NCBI GenBank assembly: GCA_020061355.1
Contig: JAGUYK010000006.1
Location: 186,001-250,000 of the forward strand
Reading direction: 5' to 3'
From: Ignavibacteriales bacterium
GTDB lineage: Bacteria; Bacteroidota; Ignavibacteria; Ignavibacteriales; Melioribacteraceae
DNA length: 64,000 nt
Notes under the pieces: model-generated
Told to the model about the DNA's origin: nothing
The model's database searches: none
What the model saw: the letters and a program-made list of their open reading frames with translations, nothing else
Translations under genes and position numbers: made by a program
Shown: positions 17,303 through 26,819 of the stretch, one piece after another
Layout of the letters: the number at the start of each line of letters is the position of its first letter
How positions within the stretch are numbered: the stretch's first letter is position 1

Positions 17303-17800
17303 TATAAATTCCCCCCGGTTTTTACTAAATATTTTATTGAACAACAAAAATTTAGACTCCTAAGCGGTATTAAAGGTTGTAACTAGCTAAGAATAATTCC
17401 AATTAGGGGTATGGTATTCGACAAACGATCAGTGATATTTAAGTTTTAGACCCGGCGGGTCTAAAGCAAGCGGATCCGGATCATATTTTATATAAATACG
17501 GTTCAAATTGAGAAACAATGAGCCAACAGAGAGAAAAATAGATTCATCGATTTATGTTCGTTGGATAATTTTTACTACATTGCTTTATAAAAACCGGAGC
17601 TGAGAACTTAAAAGACCTATTTCATTGAAATATAATGACTTACTTGCATTGGCTCATTAGTAAATCAAATATCATTTTGAAACAGCAGGGCCCCTTAATA
17701 GCTAGAAAATCCTTCAAAATCAGACCAAAAACGCAGATTCCTTTGGCATTACTCTTGTTCTATATACAGCATGAAAAACTTAATACAACAGGAGTATAAA
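17303..17800. other. 498-base divergent intergenic region
   Basis: This AT-rich spacer separates the DUF5916 gene from the giant adhesin gene and should hold both promoters. Apart from a perfect hairpin at 17445-17465 and a nearby GATCCGGATC palindrome around 17470-17480, no coding frame, RNA gene or clear promoter pair was found. The ribosome site AGGAG (17790-17794) belongs to the adhesin. Confidence 0.6.
17445..17465. repeat. Perfect hairpin, 9-bp arms and GGC loop
   Basis: TTTAGACCC (17445-17453) and GGGTCTAAA (17457-17465) are perfectly complementary around GGC. Neither side has a U-run, so it is unlikely to be an intrinsic terminator. It may be an operator or a stable RNA hairpin in a 5' leader. 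Confidence 0.6.
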
Positions 17801-20800
17801 ATGATGCAACAGCCGAAATTTAATTTAATAGTGATTTTAGTGTTATCACTTGTAATGGGGCTATCTTACTTCTCTTTTGCTCAAAATAAGGGCGGAGTAA
17901 AGAACATAACTGATTATACAAGCATTGCTAAGATTTCAGGAACACAGGATGGCAAAAACATTACCTATTTCAATCCGATTACAAACCAGAACTCAACAAA
18001 CTTTGCCGGCACCTTTAAAGGAACACTAAACGGCACAACAAAATATTTCTATTGTATAGACCTTGGGAATTTTCTGGTTTATAATGAAGATTACTGGGAC
18101 GAAAGCCATACCCCGTCTGAAATTACCTATATATTGAATAACTACTTTCCTTACAAAACCGGTTATGCCGGACAGTTATCAACTACCAAGGAAGCAGCAG
18201 CTATTCAACTATCAATCTGGCATTTTAGCGATGGCGTTGATGTAAGCACAATTTCAAATGATGCCGATGTTAAGAATAGAGCCATAGCAATTGTCGCAGA
18301 TGCAATCGCAAATCACAACAACGTAAAACCGGTTGAAACACTTTTAATTGTCCCTCCGGCAGCTTCTTATGCTCAGGGAATACCGGCGGCGTTTTTGGTT
18401 TTTGCTTTTGATATAGACGGCAATCCGGTACCAAATGTAACAATTCAATTATCAACTACATTGGGTTCGTTAAGTGCATCATCAGTTATAACGGATGCAG
18501 ACGGAAAAGGCGGTCCGGTAAGTTTAACCTATTCCGGAATTGGAAGTGCAACAATCAAAGCTAGAGCAGATGTTGTTATTCCACAGGGAACAAGATACGT
18601 TCACAAAACAAATCCAAATGGAAAACAGAAATTAGTTCTCGCAACCCCCGCATTCGATACAAAAGAAGTTTCCGGAAAAGTTGAATGGTATGTTCCCGAA
18701 GATTGCGACCTAGGCGGTTATGCAACATATACACAAGGTGGATGGGGAAGTCCCTCAAACAGCGGACCGGGTCAAATTAGAGACATGTATTTTAATAATG
18801 TATTCCCATCGGGATTAATAATTGGTTCTACATTTAAGTTAACTTTAACATCAGCAACTGCAGTTAAGAATTTCTTACCACAGGGCGGAACGGCAGCGGC
18901 ACTTACCCAGAATTATACAGATCCAACAATTACAAGTGCAGGAATTTTAGCAGGTCAGATTGTTGCTCTTAAATTAAATGTTAATTACAGCGCTGCCGGA
19001 TACGTTGGTTCTAATACAACACCACTTGGAAATCTTCTAATAATAAGTGGTCCATTTACAGGATATACAGTAAATCAATTTTTAGCTTTTGCAGAACAGG
19101 CAATAGGTGGCGGAGACTTAAACGGATTTACTTTCAGCGAAATTAACGATGCAGCTACTGCAATAAATGAAAACTTTAACGAGGGAGCAAACAATGGATT
19201 TTTAGATTGTTACGTTGATATAAAAGCATCTCTTGGCGATAAAGTATGGGAAGATTTAGATAATGATGGAATTCAGGATTTAAACGAGCCCGGCGTTTCC
19301 GGAGTAACAGTAAAGCTTTATGATTGTAGTGATAATTTAATTGGAACAACAACAACAAATTCAAATGGAAATTATCTTTTCAACAATTTAATCCCCGGTG
19401 ATTACTACGTACTCTTTATTCTTCCATCGGGATATGCTTTTACAATTAAAGATGCCGGAAGCGACGATGCAAAAGATTCTGACGCAGATATAAATAATGG
19501 AAAGACAATTTGTACAACATTATCACCCGGCGAAAATGATATGACCTGGGATGCCGGTTTAATAAAAGAAGAATGTTTGAATAAGATAGGTGATTTTGTA
19601 TGGCACGATCAAGATACAGACGGAATTCAAGATGCAAATGAACCCGGATTACCAGGAATAAATGTTGAATTACTTGATTCACAGAACAACACATTGCAGA
19701 CAACAACAACAGATGCAAACGGATATTATGAGTTCAATAATATTCTCAATGGAACATATAAAGTAAGAATAGCTTCAAGCAACTTTGTTGCAGGCGGCGC
19801 TCTTGTAGGTTCACAAAGCGAAAAATGGTACTTAACATTTAAGGATAAGGGTTCAAACGATTCAAAAGACAGCGACGGCGACAACAATAAAACAGCAACC
19901 GTTACAGTTAATTGCAACGACAACATGACAATTGATTTTGGATTCTTCAAAGTATGTGTCGGTTTAGAAAAGACCGGACCAACATCGGTTAATGTTGGTG
20001 AAAAAATCACTTATACATTCACAGTAACAAATTGCGGCGACGTGCTTTTAGCTGGCGGCGCAAATGTTTTTGATCCGATGTTAATGCCATCCAGCGATCA
20101 TAAGATTAAATACTTGAAGTTATACCCTGGACAGAGCGAATCATTTACTTACGAATATATAACAGACGAATCAGATTGCGGCGAACTACAGAATAATGCG
20201 TGGGTAATCGGTCATCCGGAGCTTAACGGCTATACTTTCAGTACAACAGTTCGCGACGACGATAATCATACTGTTAACGTTATTTGTCAGCCAAAGCAGG
20301 CAGATATCGAAGTAAAGAAAACAGCAAGTAAATCACCGGTTGCGTGCGACGAATTATTCTCCTATACAATTACTGTAAAGAATAACGGACCGGATAAATC
20401 CGAAGGAATAGTAATCTATGATCTTCTTCCAGTTGGAGCTATATATCAGTCACATACAACATCTCAGGGCTTATACAATAATAATAACGGATTCTGGAAC
20501 TTAGGCGATCTTAACAGCGGCGCAACAGCAACTTTAACAATCAATGTTAAAGCAGACTGCGATGAAGTTAATAACGGGACATTCGATCTGGGACCCGCAA
20601 AAGATTATAACTTATTTGTAATAAAAGATGTTAATCAGCCATCATCCGATACACAGGGCAAAGCGGCAATCGGCGGAAACGCATCGTTTGCAATGTACAG
20701 CATTGGCGATCAACTACCTCCAAACAGCGGCGACGTATTAATAGTTGGCGGACACTTACAATTCACAAGCGGTGCGGTTTATAACGGAAACGTTGTATAT

Positions 20801-22606
20801 GGAAACACTACAAACTTACCAATCGACGCAGTAAGTGTTGCCGGAACACTTGAACAGGGTAGCCCGATTGACTTTACAGCGGCAAAAGCATATTTGGAAA
20901 GTTTATCCGCAACAATAAGCGGTTACACAGCAAACGGTTCAACCTCTATGCAATGGGGCGGATTAAATCTTAACGGAACAGATCCTTTCTTAAACGTATT
21001 TGCAGTTAACGGTTCGGATCTTTCAATAGCAAACAATGTTAGCATCTCCGTACCAAACGGCTCGGTTGTGTTAATAAATGTAAGCGGAACAACAGTAAAT
21101 TGGACTGGCGGATTAACAGTAAGCGGAACATCAATTGGAAACGTACTATATAATTTCTATGAGGCAACATTAATAAAGATACAGGGAATCGATATCCGCG
21201 GATCGCTTCTTGCACCAAAGGCGCATGTTAACTTTGCAGCAGGTGTTATTAACGGCCAAATGATCTGCAAATCATTCGAAGGCATGGGTCAGATGAACTT
21301 AGCGCCTTTCAACGGAAACATCCCGTATGAAAAAGAAGTAATCAATGTAGCGTTGGTTCATTCGGTTTTAACAAACGATCCTAATTCGAACAATAACTCT
21401 GCAAGCGCAACAGTATTGTTCAGCAGTACCGGTACCGGCAGCAATGGAAATGGAAACAATGGTAACGGTAGCGAATGGGAAGAAATTAACGGATTCGCAA
21501 ACGGAGAAATTGTTTACTCATTAATTTATAATAATGGAAAGATTTATGCAGGAACATGGGGCGGAAAGATCTATATGTCTTCAGATAACGCCCAGTCATG
21601 GACATTAATTAACAGCAATATGAATGTAGGATATATCTGGTCGTTACTTGCGAACAACGGTTATCTCTTTGCAGCAACAGAGCTTGGTGTTTACAAATAT
21701 AGCGGATCTGGCTGGACCCTTACATCTTTAAGCGGAATGGATGTTCATGCTTTAACATTCGACGGAAGTGCAATCTATGCAGGAACATGGGGATTAGGAA
21801 TATTCAAATCAACAGATAACGGTACAACATGGACCGCAGTAAATGATGGATTAAACTACTCTACAACAATATCATCATTGACAATTCAGGGCTCAACATT
21901 ATTCTGCGGAACAGTCGGCGGCGGAGTATTTAAGTCGACAAACGGCGGCGCTAACTGGATACAATCAACCGTTGGAAATAATATGATCTGGTCGCTCGGC
22001 TCAACATCATCAGCAATATTTGCATCTTCATTCGGTGATGGACTCTACCGCTCATTAGATAATGGTTCATCATGGTTCAAGCTTGATCTTAGTGTTCAGT
22101 TCATCTATTCGATTGCAACAAACGGCAGCGGAAAAATCTATATAGCATCATGGGCAAGCGGTGTATTCGAATCTACCGACAATGGAAACACCTGGACATC
22201 ACTTGGCATGGGCGGTTTAGGCGCAAGCTCAGTAATGGTTGATTCGAACTCTGATAATGTCTTTGTCGGAACAAAAGAAGGAAAGATCTTTATGTCAATG
22301 GGTCAGGGCTTAACAAGTGTTGATGATAACTCAATGTTACCGGCAACAGTTGAACTGAGCCAGAACTATCCGAACCCGTTCAACCCGGCAACAACAATTC
22401 AGTTTGCACTACCGGCAGCCGGCAAGTTCAACCTGAAAGTTTACAACATACTCGGTCAGCAAGTTGTAACATTGGTAGACGGCGAAATGAATGCCGGAAT
22501 ACACAAAGTAAACTTTGATGCAAGCAGATTGGCTTCAGGTGTTTACATCTACAAATTAGTAGGAAACAATGTAAACATCAGCAAGAAAATGATATTGATG
22601 AAGTAA
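17801..22606 (+). CDS. Giant T9SS-sorted surface adhesin with thioester domain
   Basis: The protein has about 1601 residues; numbering is from the ATG at 17801, chosen for its AGGAG ribosome site (an upstream ATG at 17771 has none). Domains in order: signal peptide (1-28). A thioester domain (40-185) with Cys85 in YFYCIDL and Gln136 in AAAIQLSIW, the pair that forms an internal Cys-Gln thioester in adhesins. A Big_1-like Ig domain (185-265). An unassigned region. Two SdrD-type B repeats (475-590, 596-720). A DUF11 domain (719-830). A second DUF11 domain split by a choice-of-anchor A domain (937-1180). A sialidase-like propeller (1224-1500). A type A sorting domain (1517-1601) with SQNYPNPFNP. 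Likely role: covalent attachment to a surface or host/biofilm amine. It is a single gene with a strong terminator. Confidence 0.88.
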   Translation: MMQQPKFNLIVILVLSLVMGLSYFSFAQNKGGVKNITDYTSIAKISGTQDGKNITYFNPITNQNSTNFAGTFKGTLNGTTKYFYCIDLGNFLVYNEDYWDESHTPSEITYILNNYFPYKTGYAGQLSTTKEAAAIQLSIWHFSDGVDVSTISNDADVKNRAIAIVADAIANHNNVKPVETLLIVPPAASYAQGIPAAFLVFAFDIDGNPVPNVTIQLSTTLGSLSASSVITDADGKGGPVSLTYSGIGSATIKARADVVIPQGTRYVHKTNPNGKQKLVLATPAFDTKEVSGKVEWYVPEDCDLGGYATYTQGGWGSPSNSGPGQIRDMYFNNVFPSGLIIGSTFKLTLTSATAVKNFLPQGGTAAALTQNYTDPTITSAGILAGQIVALKLNVNYSAAGYVGSNTTPLGNLLIISGPFTGYTVNQFLAFAEQAIGGGDLNGFTFSEINDAATAINENFNEGANNGFLDCYVDIKASLGDKVWEDLDNDGIQDLNEPGVSGVTVKLYDCSDNLIGTTTTNSNGNYLFNNLIPGDYYVLFILPSGYAFTIKDAGSDDAKDSDADINNGKTICTTLSPGENDMTWDAGLIKEECLNKIGDFVWHDQDTDGIQDANEPGLPGINVELLDSQNNTLQTTTTDANGYYEFNNILNGTYKVRIASSNFVAGGALVGSQSEKWYLTFKDKGSNDSKDSDGDNNKTATVTVNCNDNMTIDFGFFKVCVGLEKTGPTSVNVGEKITYTFTVTNCGDVLLAGGANVFDPMLMPSSDHKIKYLKLYPGQSESFTYEYITDESDCGELQNNAWVIGHPELNGYTFSTTVRDDDNHTVNVICQPKQADIEVKKTASKSPVACDELFSYTITVKNNGPDKSEGIVIYDLLPVGAIYQSHTTSQGLYNNNNGFWNLGDLNSGATATLTINVKADCDEVNNGTFDLGPAKDYNLFVIKDVNQPSSDTQGKAAIGGNASFAMYSIGDQLPPNSGDVLIVGGHLQFTSGAVYNGNVVYGNTTNLPIDAVSVAGTLEQGSPIDFTAAKAYLESLSATISGYTANGSTSMQWGGLNLNGTDPFLNVFAVNGSDLSIANNVSISVPNGSVVLINVSGTTVNWTGGLTVSGTSIGNVLYNFYEATLIKIQGIDIRGSLLAPKAHVNFAAGVINGQMICKSFEGMGQMNLAPFNGNIPYEKEVINVALVHSVLTNDPNSNNNSASATVLFSSTGTGSNGNGNNGNGSEWEEINGFANGEIVYSLIYNNGKIYAGTWGGKIYMSSDNAQSWTLINSNMNVGYIWSLLANNGYLFAATELGVYKYSGSGWTLTSLSGMDVHALTFDGSAIYAGTWGLGIFKSTDNGTTWTAVNDGLNYSTTISSLTIQGSTLFCGTVGGGVFKSTNGGANWIQSTVGNNMIWSLGSTSSAIFASSFGDGLYRSLDNGSSWFKLDLSVQFIYSIATNGSGKIYIASWASGVFESTDNGNTWTSLGMGGLGASSVMVDSNSDNVFVGTKEGKIFMSMGQGLTSVDDNSMLPATVELSQNYPNPFNPATTIQFALPAAGKFNLKVYNILGQQVVTLVDGEMNAGIHKVNFDASRLASGVYIYKLVGNNVNISKKMILMK

Positions 22607-22636
22607 AGAAATTGACAGAGAGGGTGTGTGTTAATA

Positions 22637-22660
22637 AGCCCCGGCAGATATGCCGGGGCT
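22637..22660 (+). terminator. Rho-independent terminator of adhesin gene
   Basis: AGCCCCGGCA (22637-22646) pairs with TGCCGGGGCT (22651-22660) over a GATA loop, followed by TTTTGTTT. It is the strongest terminator of the window. Confidence 0.93.
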
Positions 22661-22745
22661 TTTTGTTTCTCATCGAAAGATCATCTTTCAACAGACTCAA
22701 TTGAATGCATAATAATGATTTTAAAAAGCAATTAGTTTTATAAAC

Positions 22746-22765
22746 GGGCTTGCACAACCAAGCCC
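22746..22765 (+). terminator. Second terminator-like hairpin
   Basis: GGGCTTG (22746-22752) pairs with CAAGCCC (22759-22765), then CTTTTTATT. It lies 44 bases before the next gene. It could be a back-up terminator for the adhesin, or a leader attenuator for the small gene at 22809. Confidence 0.7.
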
Positions 22766-22808
22766 CTTTTTATTATGTTCTATTCTTATTAAATGAAAGG
22801 GCAGTCAA

Positions 22809-23180
22809 ATGACTTTTAAAAATGATTATTCCCGGACTTTTTCTCAGTTAAAAAACATCCTGAAAAAATGTGAAAAAGGAATGACCGTTAAAGACGATGG
22901 CAAAGGAAATTATCAACTGATCGGACCCTATTCGGAAAAATTTAAAAAGGAATTATGGTTCGGAGCCGTTCAGATAAAAAAGAATTACGTAAGCTACTAT
23001 TTAATGCCCGTCTATATGTATCCGGAACTCGCAAAGGAAATTCCCCGGGTGCTAAAAAAAAGAATGCAGGGCAAATCGTGTTTCAATTTTAAGGAACCAG
23101 ATAAAGAGTTATTTAGAGATCTCGGAAAATTGACAGAGTCATCATATAAAATGTTCAAAAAGCGTCTTGATGATATATAG
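22809..23180 (+). CDS. Conserved hypothetical protein, 123 residues
   Basis: The small soluble protein is lysine-rich and has no signal peptide. Recognisable conserved blocks are LWFGAVQIKKNYVSYYLMPVYM (about 50-71) and LKKRMQGKSCFNFK (78-91), which recur in an uncharacterised family that I recall from Bacteroidota and Actinobacteria. The fold may be alpha/beta, related to DUF1801-type proteins, but this was not established. An AAAGGG ribosome site precedes the ATG. It is monocistronic, between a terminator-like hairpin and the DUF2911 gene. No function is proposed. Confidence 0.75.
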   Translation: MTFKNDYSRTFSQLKNILKKCEKGMTVKDDGKGNYQLIGPYSEKFKKELWFGAVQIKKNYVSYYLMPVYMYPELAKEIPRVLKKRMQGKSCFNFKEPDKELFRDLGKLTESSYKMFKKRLDDI

Positions 23181-23275
23181 AATTATTATTGATTAGATTT
23201 GTTTCAATCCTTTCATTAATTTACGCCAGGAATTAAATGTACGATGGTATTAATAAGATTCAGAAAGGAATCAAA

Positions 23276-24118
23276 ATGAAAAAGTACTTGTCGATCTTTT
23301 CGTTGTTTCTATTTATTGCAACCCTAAATGCACAGTTTCAGCCGCCAAGGGTCAGTCCGCAGGCAAGCGTTTCGCAGACATTCGGATATACAACAATCAC
23401 AGTAAATTACAGCCGTCCATCGGTTCATAATAGAAAAATCTGGGGCGCATTGGTTCCGTATGATAAAGTATGGCGGACGGGCGCCAACGAAGCGACAACA
23501 ATTCAATTTACTACCGATGTTACAATTGCCGGTAATAAAATTGTTGCTGGAATTTACTCGCTCTTTATGATTCCGACCGAAAACAGCTGGACTGTAATTT
23601 TAAATACCGAATCAAAAATCTGGGGATTAAGCCACAAGCCCGAAAACGACTACTTAAGGTTCAGCGTAAAACCTGCTCAATCAAGATTTACAGAGCAGCT
23701 ACAATTCTGCTTCTCGGAAGTCACCGATGCGTCCTGTATGGTTCTGATGAACTGGGAGAATATTCAAATATCGTTTGTAGTTACCTCCGATTTAGCAAGT
23801 CAGGCATATCTGAAAATGAAAGATGCGATTAATAAAAGCCCCCAGGATCCTTCAGTATATAATGCTTGTGTAAAGTTTGCCGCAGAGAAGGAGATATTTT
23901 TAGAGGAAGCAATTGATTGGGCCGATAAGGCAGTCGCATTCGGAGGGGGATACATTTCATACTTTTTCAAAGCAAAAATTCAATATGCTCAGAAGAAATA
24001 TGTTGATGCACTTAGGACAATAGAAAAATGCCGCGAGGTTGGAAGAACAGATAAAAACTGGGAGTCTTTCTATTCCCAGGTTGATTTCTTAGAGAAGCAA
24101 ATTAAAAGCAGTATGTGA
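23276..24118 (+). CDS. Exported DUF2911 protein with TPR-like tail
   Basis: The protein has about 280 residues with a signal peptide (YLSIFSLFLFIATLNAQ). The DUF2911 domain follows: PRVSPQASVSQTFGYTTITVNYSRPSV, GALVPYDKVWRTGANEATTI, KIVAGIYSLFMIP and NTESKIWG (about 20-175). A helical C-terminal part resembles tetratricopeptide repeats (about 185-275). The ATG at 23276 is preferred because of the AGAAAGGA ribosome site; a frame extension to 23237 exists. DUF2911 proteins are periplasmic or surface proteins of unknown role. Family assignment is sure; function is not. Confidence 0.88.
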   Translation: MKKYLSIFSLFLFIATLNAQFQPPRVSPQASVSQTFGYTTITVNYSRPSVHNRKIWGALVPYDKVWRTGANEATTIQFTTDVTIAGNKIVAGIYSLFMIPTENSWTVILNTESKIWGLSHKPENDYLRFSVKPAQSRFTEQLQFCFSEVTDASCMVLMNWENIQISFVVTSDLASQAYLKMKDAINKSPQDPSVYNACVKFAAEKEIFLEEAIDWADKAVAFGGGYISYFFKAKIQYAQKKYVDALRTIEKCREVGRTDKNWESFYSQVDFLEKQIKSSM

Positions 24119-24170
24119 ATTGTTTGCGAAGTTATTTTGTTATGTGGAAAAGGATTAGAACAGACTAAAA

Positions 24171-25388
24171 ATGAAAAAGTTTGATATTCCCGCACACTAT
24201 AAAAGTTCTATCATATCGCACATAAAAGAGCTTCGCAAAAAAGATGATCCGCGGAAAAAAGATTTTACTCCTACGCGCCTGGATTTTGGTCCCGTCGTTT
24301 TTCTGATTGCTCGCCACTTCGGATTTTGTTATGGCGTAGAGAACGCAATTGAAATTGCTTACAAAACAATCGACGAAAACCCCGGTAAACGAATTTTTCT
24401 TTTGAGTGAAATGATTCATAACCCGCATGTGAATGAGGATCTTAAAAACCGCGGAATTGAATTCATAATGGATAATTACGGCAAACAGTTTATCCGCTGG
24501 GACGAAATAACGTCCGACGACATTGTTATAATTCCCGCATTCGGAACAACCATTGAGATCGAGAACTTATTGAAGCAAAAGGGAATTGATACGGTTAAGT
24601 ACAATACGACCTGCCCGTTTGTCGAAAAAGTATGGAACCGCGCCGACGCAATAGGGAAAGAGAATTACACTATAATAATTCACGGAAAACATAAACATGA
24701 AGAAACACGGGCTACGTTTTCCCACAGCATTCAAAACTCTCCCTCGGTAATAGTAAGAGATATTGAAGAAACAAAATTTTTATACAAAATAATTCTCGGC
24801 GAAATTCCGGAGAGTGAGTTTTATTCCTTCTTCAAAGGGAAATATTCGGATGGTTTTAATGTTGAAAAAGATTTGTTAAAAGTCGGTGTCGTCAATCAAA
24901 CAACCATGCTTGCAAGCGAGACCCAGGCGATAGCCGATCTGGTACGAGACGCAATGATAAAAAAGTACGGAGCAGAAAGAATTAAAGAACATTTTGCAGA
25001 TACACGCGATACACTTTGTTATGCTACAAACGATAATCAATCTGCAACAATGGGTTTAATGGAAGAAGTAGCCGATTTAGCAATTGTTGTTGGCGGATAT
25101 AACAGTTCCAACACTTCACATCTGGTTGAGTTGCTTGAAGAGAAATTCCCGACATATTTTATTTCGGAAGCAGGCAAAATTATTTCCGAACAAACAATTA
25201 AGCATTTCAATCTCCGTTCGCATACAGAGAAAACAACTAATAATTATCTTCCATCAAAACGACCTGTTACAATTGCAATAACAAGCGGCGCCTCGTGTCC
25301 CGATTCAATTGTTGATGAAGTTCTGAACAGGCTGATCAGTTTCTTCGGCGATGCTGCAAACACCGATGATGTTCTGGGAGGTCTTTAA
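24171..25388 (+). CDS. ispH: 4-hydroxy-3-methylbut-2-enyl diphosphate reductase, long form
   Basis: IspH makes IPP and DMAPP in the last step of the MEP isoprenoid pathway, using an iron-sulfur cluster. The 405-residue product is of the long type seen in cyanobacteria, plants and many Bacteroidota-related groups rather than the ~315-residue E. coli type. The three cluster cysteines are Cys53 (ARHFGFCYGV), Cys148 (NTTCPFVEKVW) and Cys283 (DTLCYATNDNQ). A further ITSGASCPD motif (around 370-378) is at the C terminus. It is soluble, with no operon partners; the convergent dGTPase follows. Confidence 0.96.
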   Translation: MKKFDIPAHYKSSIISHIKELRKKDDPRKKDFTPTRLDFGPVVFLIARHFGFCYGVENAIEIAYKTIDENPGKRIFLLSEMIHNPHVNEDLKNRGIEFIMDNYGKQFIRWDEITSDDIVIIPAFGTTIEIENLLKQKGIDTVKYNTTCPFVEKVWNRADAIGKENYTIIIHGKHKHEETRATFSHSIQNSPSVIVRDIEETKFLYKIILGEIPESEFYSFFKGKYSDGFNVEKDLLKVGVVNQTTMLASETQAIADLVRDAMIKKYGAERIKEHFADTRDTLCYATNDNQSATMGLMEEVADLAIVVGGYNSSNTSHLVELLEEKFPTYFISEAGKIISEQTIKHFNLRSHTEKTTNNYLPSKRPVTIAITSGASCPDSIVDEVLNRLISFFGDAANTDDVLGGL

Positions 25389-25441
25389 TTATTTATCCGC
25401 GGATATCTGTCTAATCCGTGTCATCAGCGTTCTATCTGAGG

Positions 25442-26710
25442 TTAAACCAAGTCTGCAATTGACGAATAGTCCGGATCGAATAATCTTCTGTAAGTTCTCA
25501 TTGCATAAGAGTCGGTCATTCCGGCAATCTGATCACAAACAAGCCGGGCGCGCAATGATTTACTTTTCTCCATGCGAATTATCCTGTCGGTAAAATCCGG
25601 CAGCAGCTTCAGCTTTCCATTTTTAGTTACATAATTCTCTTCGAACAAACGGAACATTTTCTCGATCATATACTTTCCCTTATACTCCATTTGATGAAGC
25701 TGCGGGGAGCGGAACACAAGTTCAACTGAGATTCTTTTATATAACTCGGCTTTTTCAAGAATTGGTTTTGCAATTTTCAGTTCCAGGCGATAACGGTTGG
25801 TTAATTTATCCAGAAATGTTTTTCGCTTCTTTAGGCTACAGGCTTTCACAAAGTCGCCTATCTGCATTCCAAATTTAGGTTTGAACTTGTCCGACTTCAT
25901 CCACTCAATCATTTCATCAATAATTTCATTTTGATATTCGCTTAGTGAATTTTCTTTCTGCCATTGAACAACCTTCGCTATCGTGATAAAGCCGCCGGAA
26001 ATACTGTCGACAAGGTCATTTACAGCATAAGCAGTGTCGTCTGCCCAATCCATAATCTGGCACTCGATGCTTCTGAATTTGTTGAGATGATTTGATGATT
26101 GAAACTCCTTCACGGAATTCTTTTTACCGAAAACAAATTCTATATACCTTTTTTGATCGTTGTAGGTGAAATGATTCTCGGGATTTTTGAAATCCTTAAA
26201 TTGTGCTTTGTACTTTAATATGCCATCAAGAAAAGCCCGGGTGGGATTCATCCCCCGACGACTCTCTTCGGCTCGATAGAAAATTTCTGTAATTAGTCTT
26301 AATGTTTGTGCGTTTCCTTCGAATCCACCGTATCGTCTCATAAGTGTATTTATTGTTCTTTCCCCGGCATGACCAAACGGGGGGTGTCCGAGGTCGTGTG
26401 CAAGACAAATCGATTCAACCAGATCGGGATCTATAAAGTAATCCGCTGTTAAAAAATCACTCTGCGAATGAAGAAGATAATTACATATGGATCTTCCGAT
26501 TTGCGCAACCTCAATTGAATGAGTAAGACGTGTTCGGTAAAAATCATATTCACCCGGCAAGAACACCTGGGTTTTTCCCTGAAGCCTGCGGAACTCGGAT
26601 GAGTGTATAATCCTGTCCCGGTCTATCTGGAACGGTGAACGGTAGTCATTTTCCCGTCTGCTCTCTTTAATTCTTTCTAAATCCCAATCAGTATAAAATT
26701 TGTTTTTCAT
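25442..26710 (-). CDS. dGTPase-like HD-domain triphosphohydrolase
   Basis: The protein has about 422 residues. The start region DRDRIIHSSEFRRLQGKTQVF is diagnostic for deoxyguanosinetriphosphate triphosphohydrolases. The HD metal site follows: RLTHSIEVAQ, then LAHDLGHPPFGHAGE, and a later MDWADDTAYAVNDLVD. These enzymes cleave dNTPs to nucleoside and triphosphate, which may tune dNTP pools or oppose phage replication. No strong ribosome site is seen, so the start (26710 against in-frame ATGs at 26719 or 26773) is uncertain. It is convergent with ispH, divergent from the cation transporter. Confidence 0.93.
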   Translation of the reverse strand: MKNKFYTDWDLERIKESRRENDYRSPFQIDRDRIIHSSEFRRLQGKTQVFLPGEYDFYRTRLTHSIEVAQIGRSICNYLLHSQSDFLTADYFIDPDLVESICLAHDLGHPPFGHAGERTINTLMRRYGGFEGNAQTLRLITEIFYRAEESRRGMNPTRAFLDGILKYKAQFKDFKNPENHFTYNDQKRYIEFVFGKKNSVKEFQSSNHLNKFRSIECQIMDWADDTAYAVNDLVDSISGGFITIAKVVQWQKENSLSEYQNEIIDEMIEWMKSDKFKPKFGMQIGDFVKACSLKKRKTFLDKLTNRYRLELKIAKPILEKAELYKRISVELVFRSPQLHQMEYKGKYMIEKMFRLFEENYVTKNGKLKLLPDFTDRIIRMEKSKSLRARLVCDQIAGMTDSYAMRTYRRLFDPDYSSIADLV

Positions 26711-26819
26711 TTTTATCATTCGGATTTTTGCAAAGTTGTTGTGCAACATAAGAAATTTAGTCAAATGTAACATTGGGTTCTGATAGGCTCGTAAAACTTT
26801 ATAGGAATCAGATAAAAAG

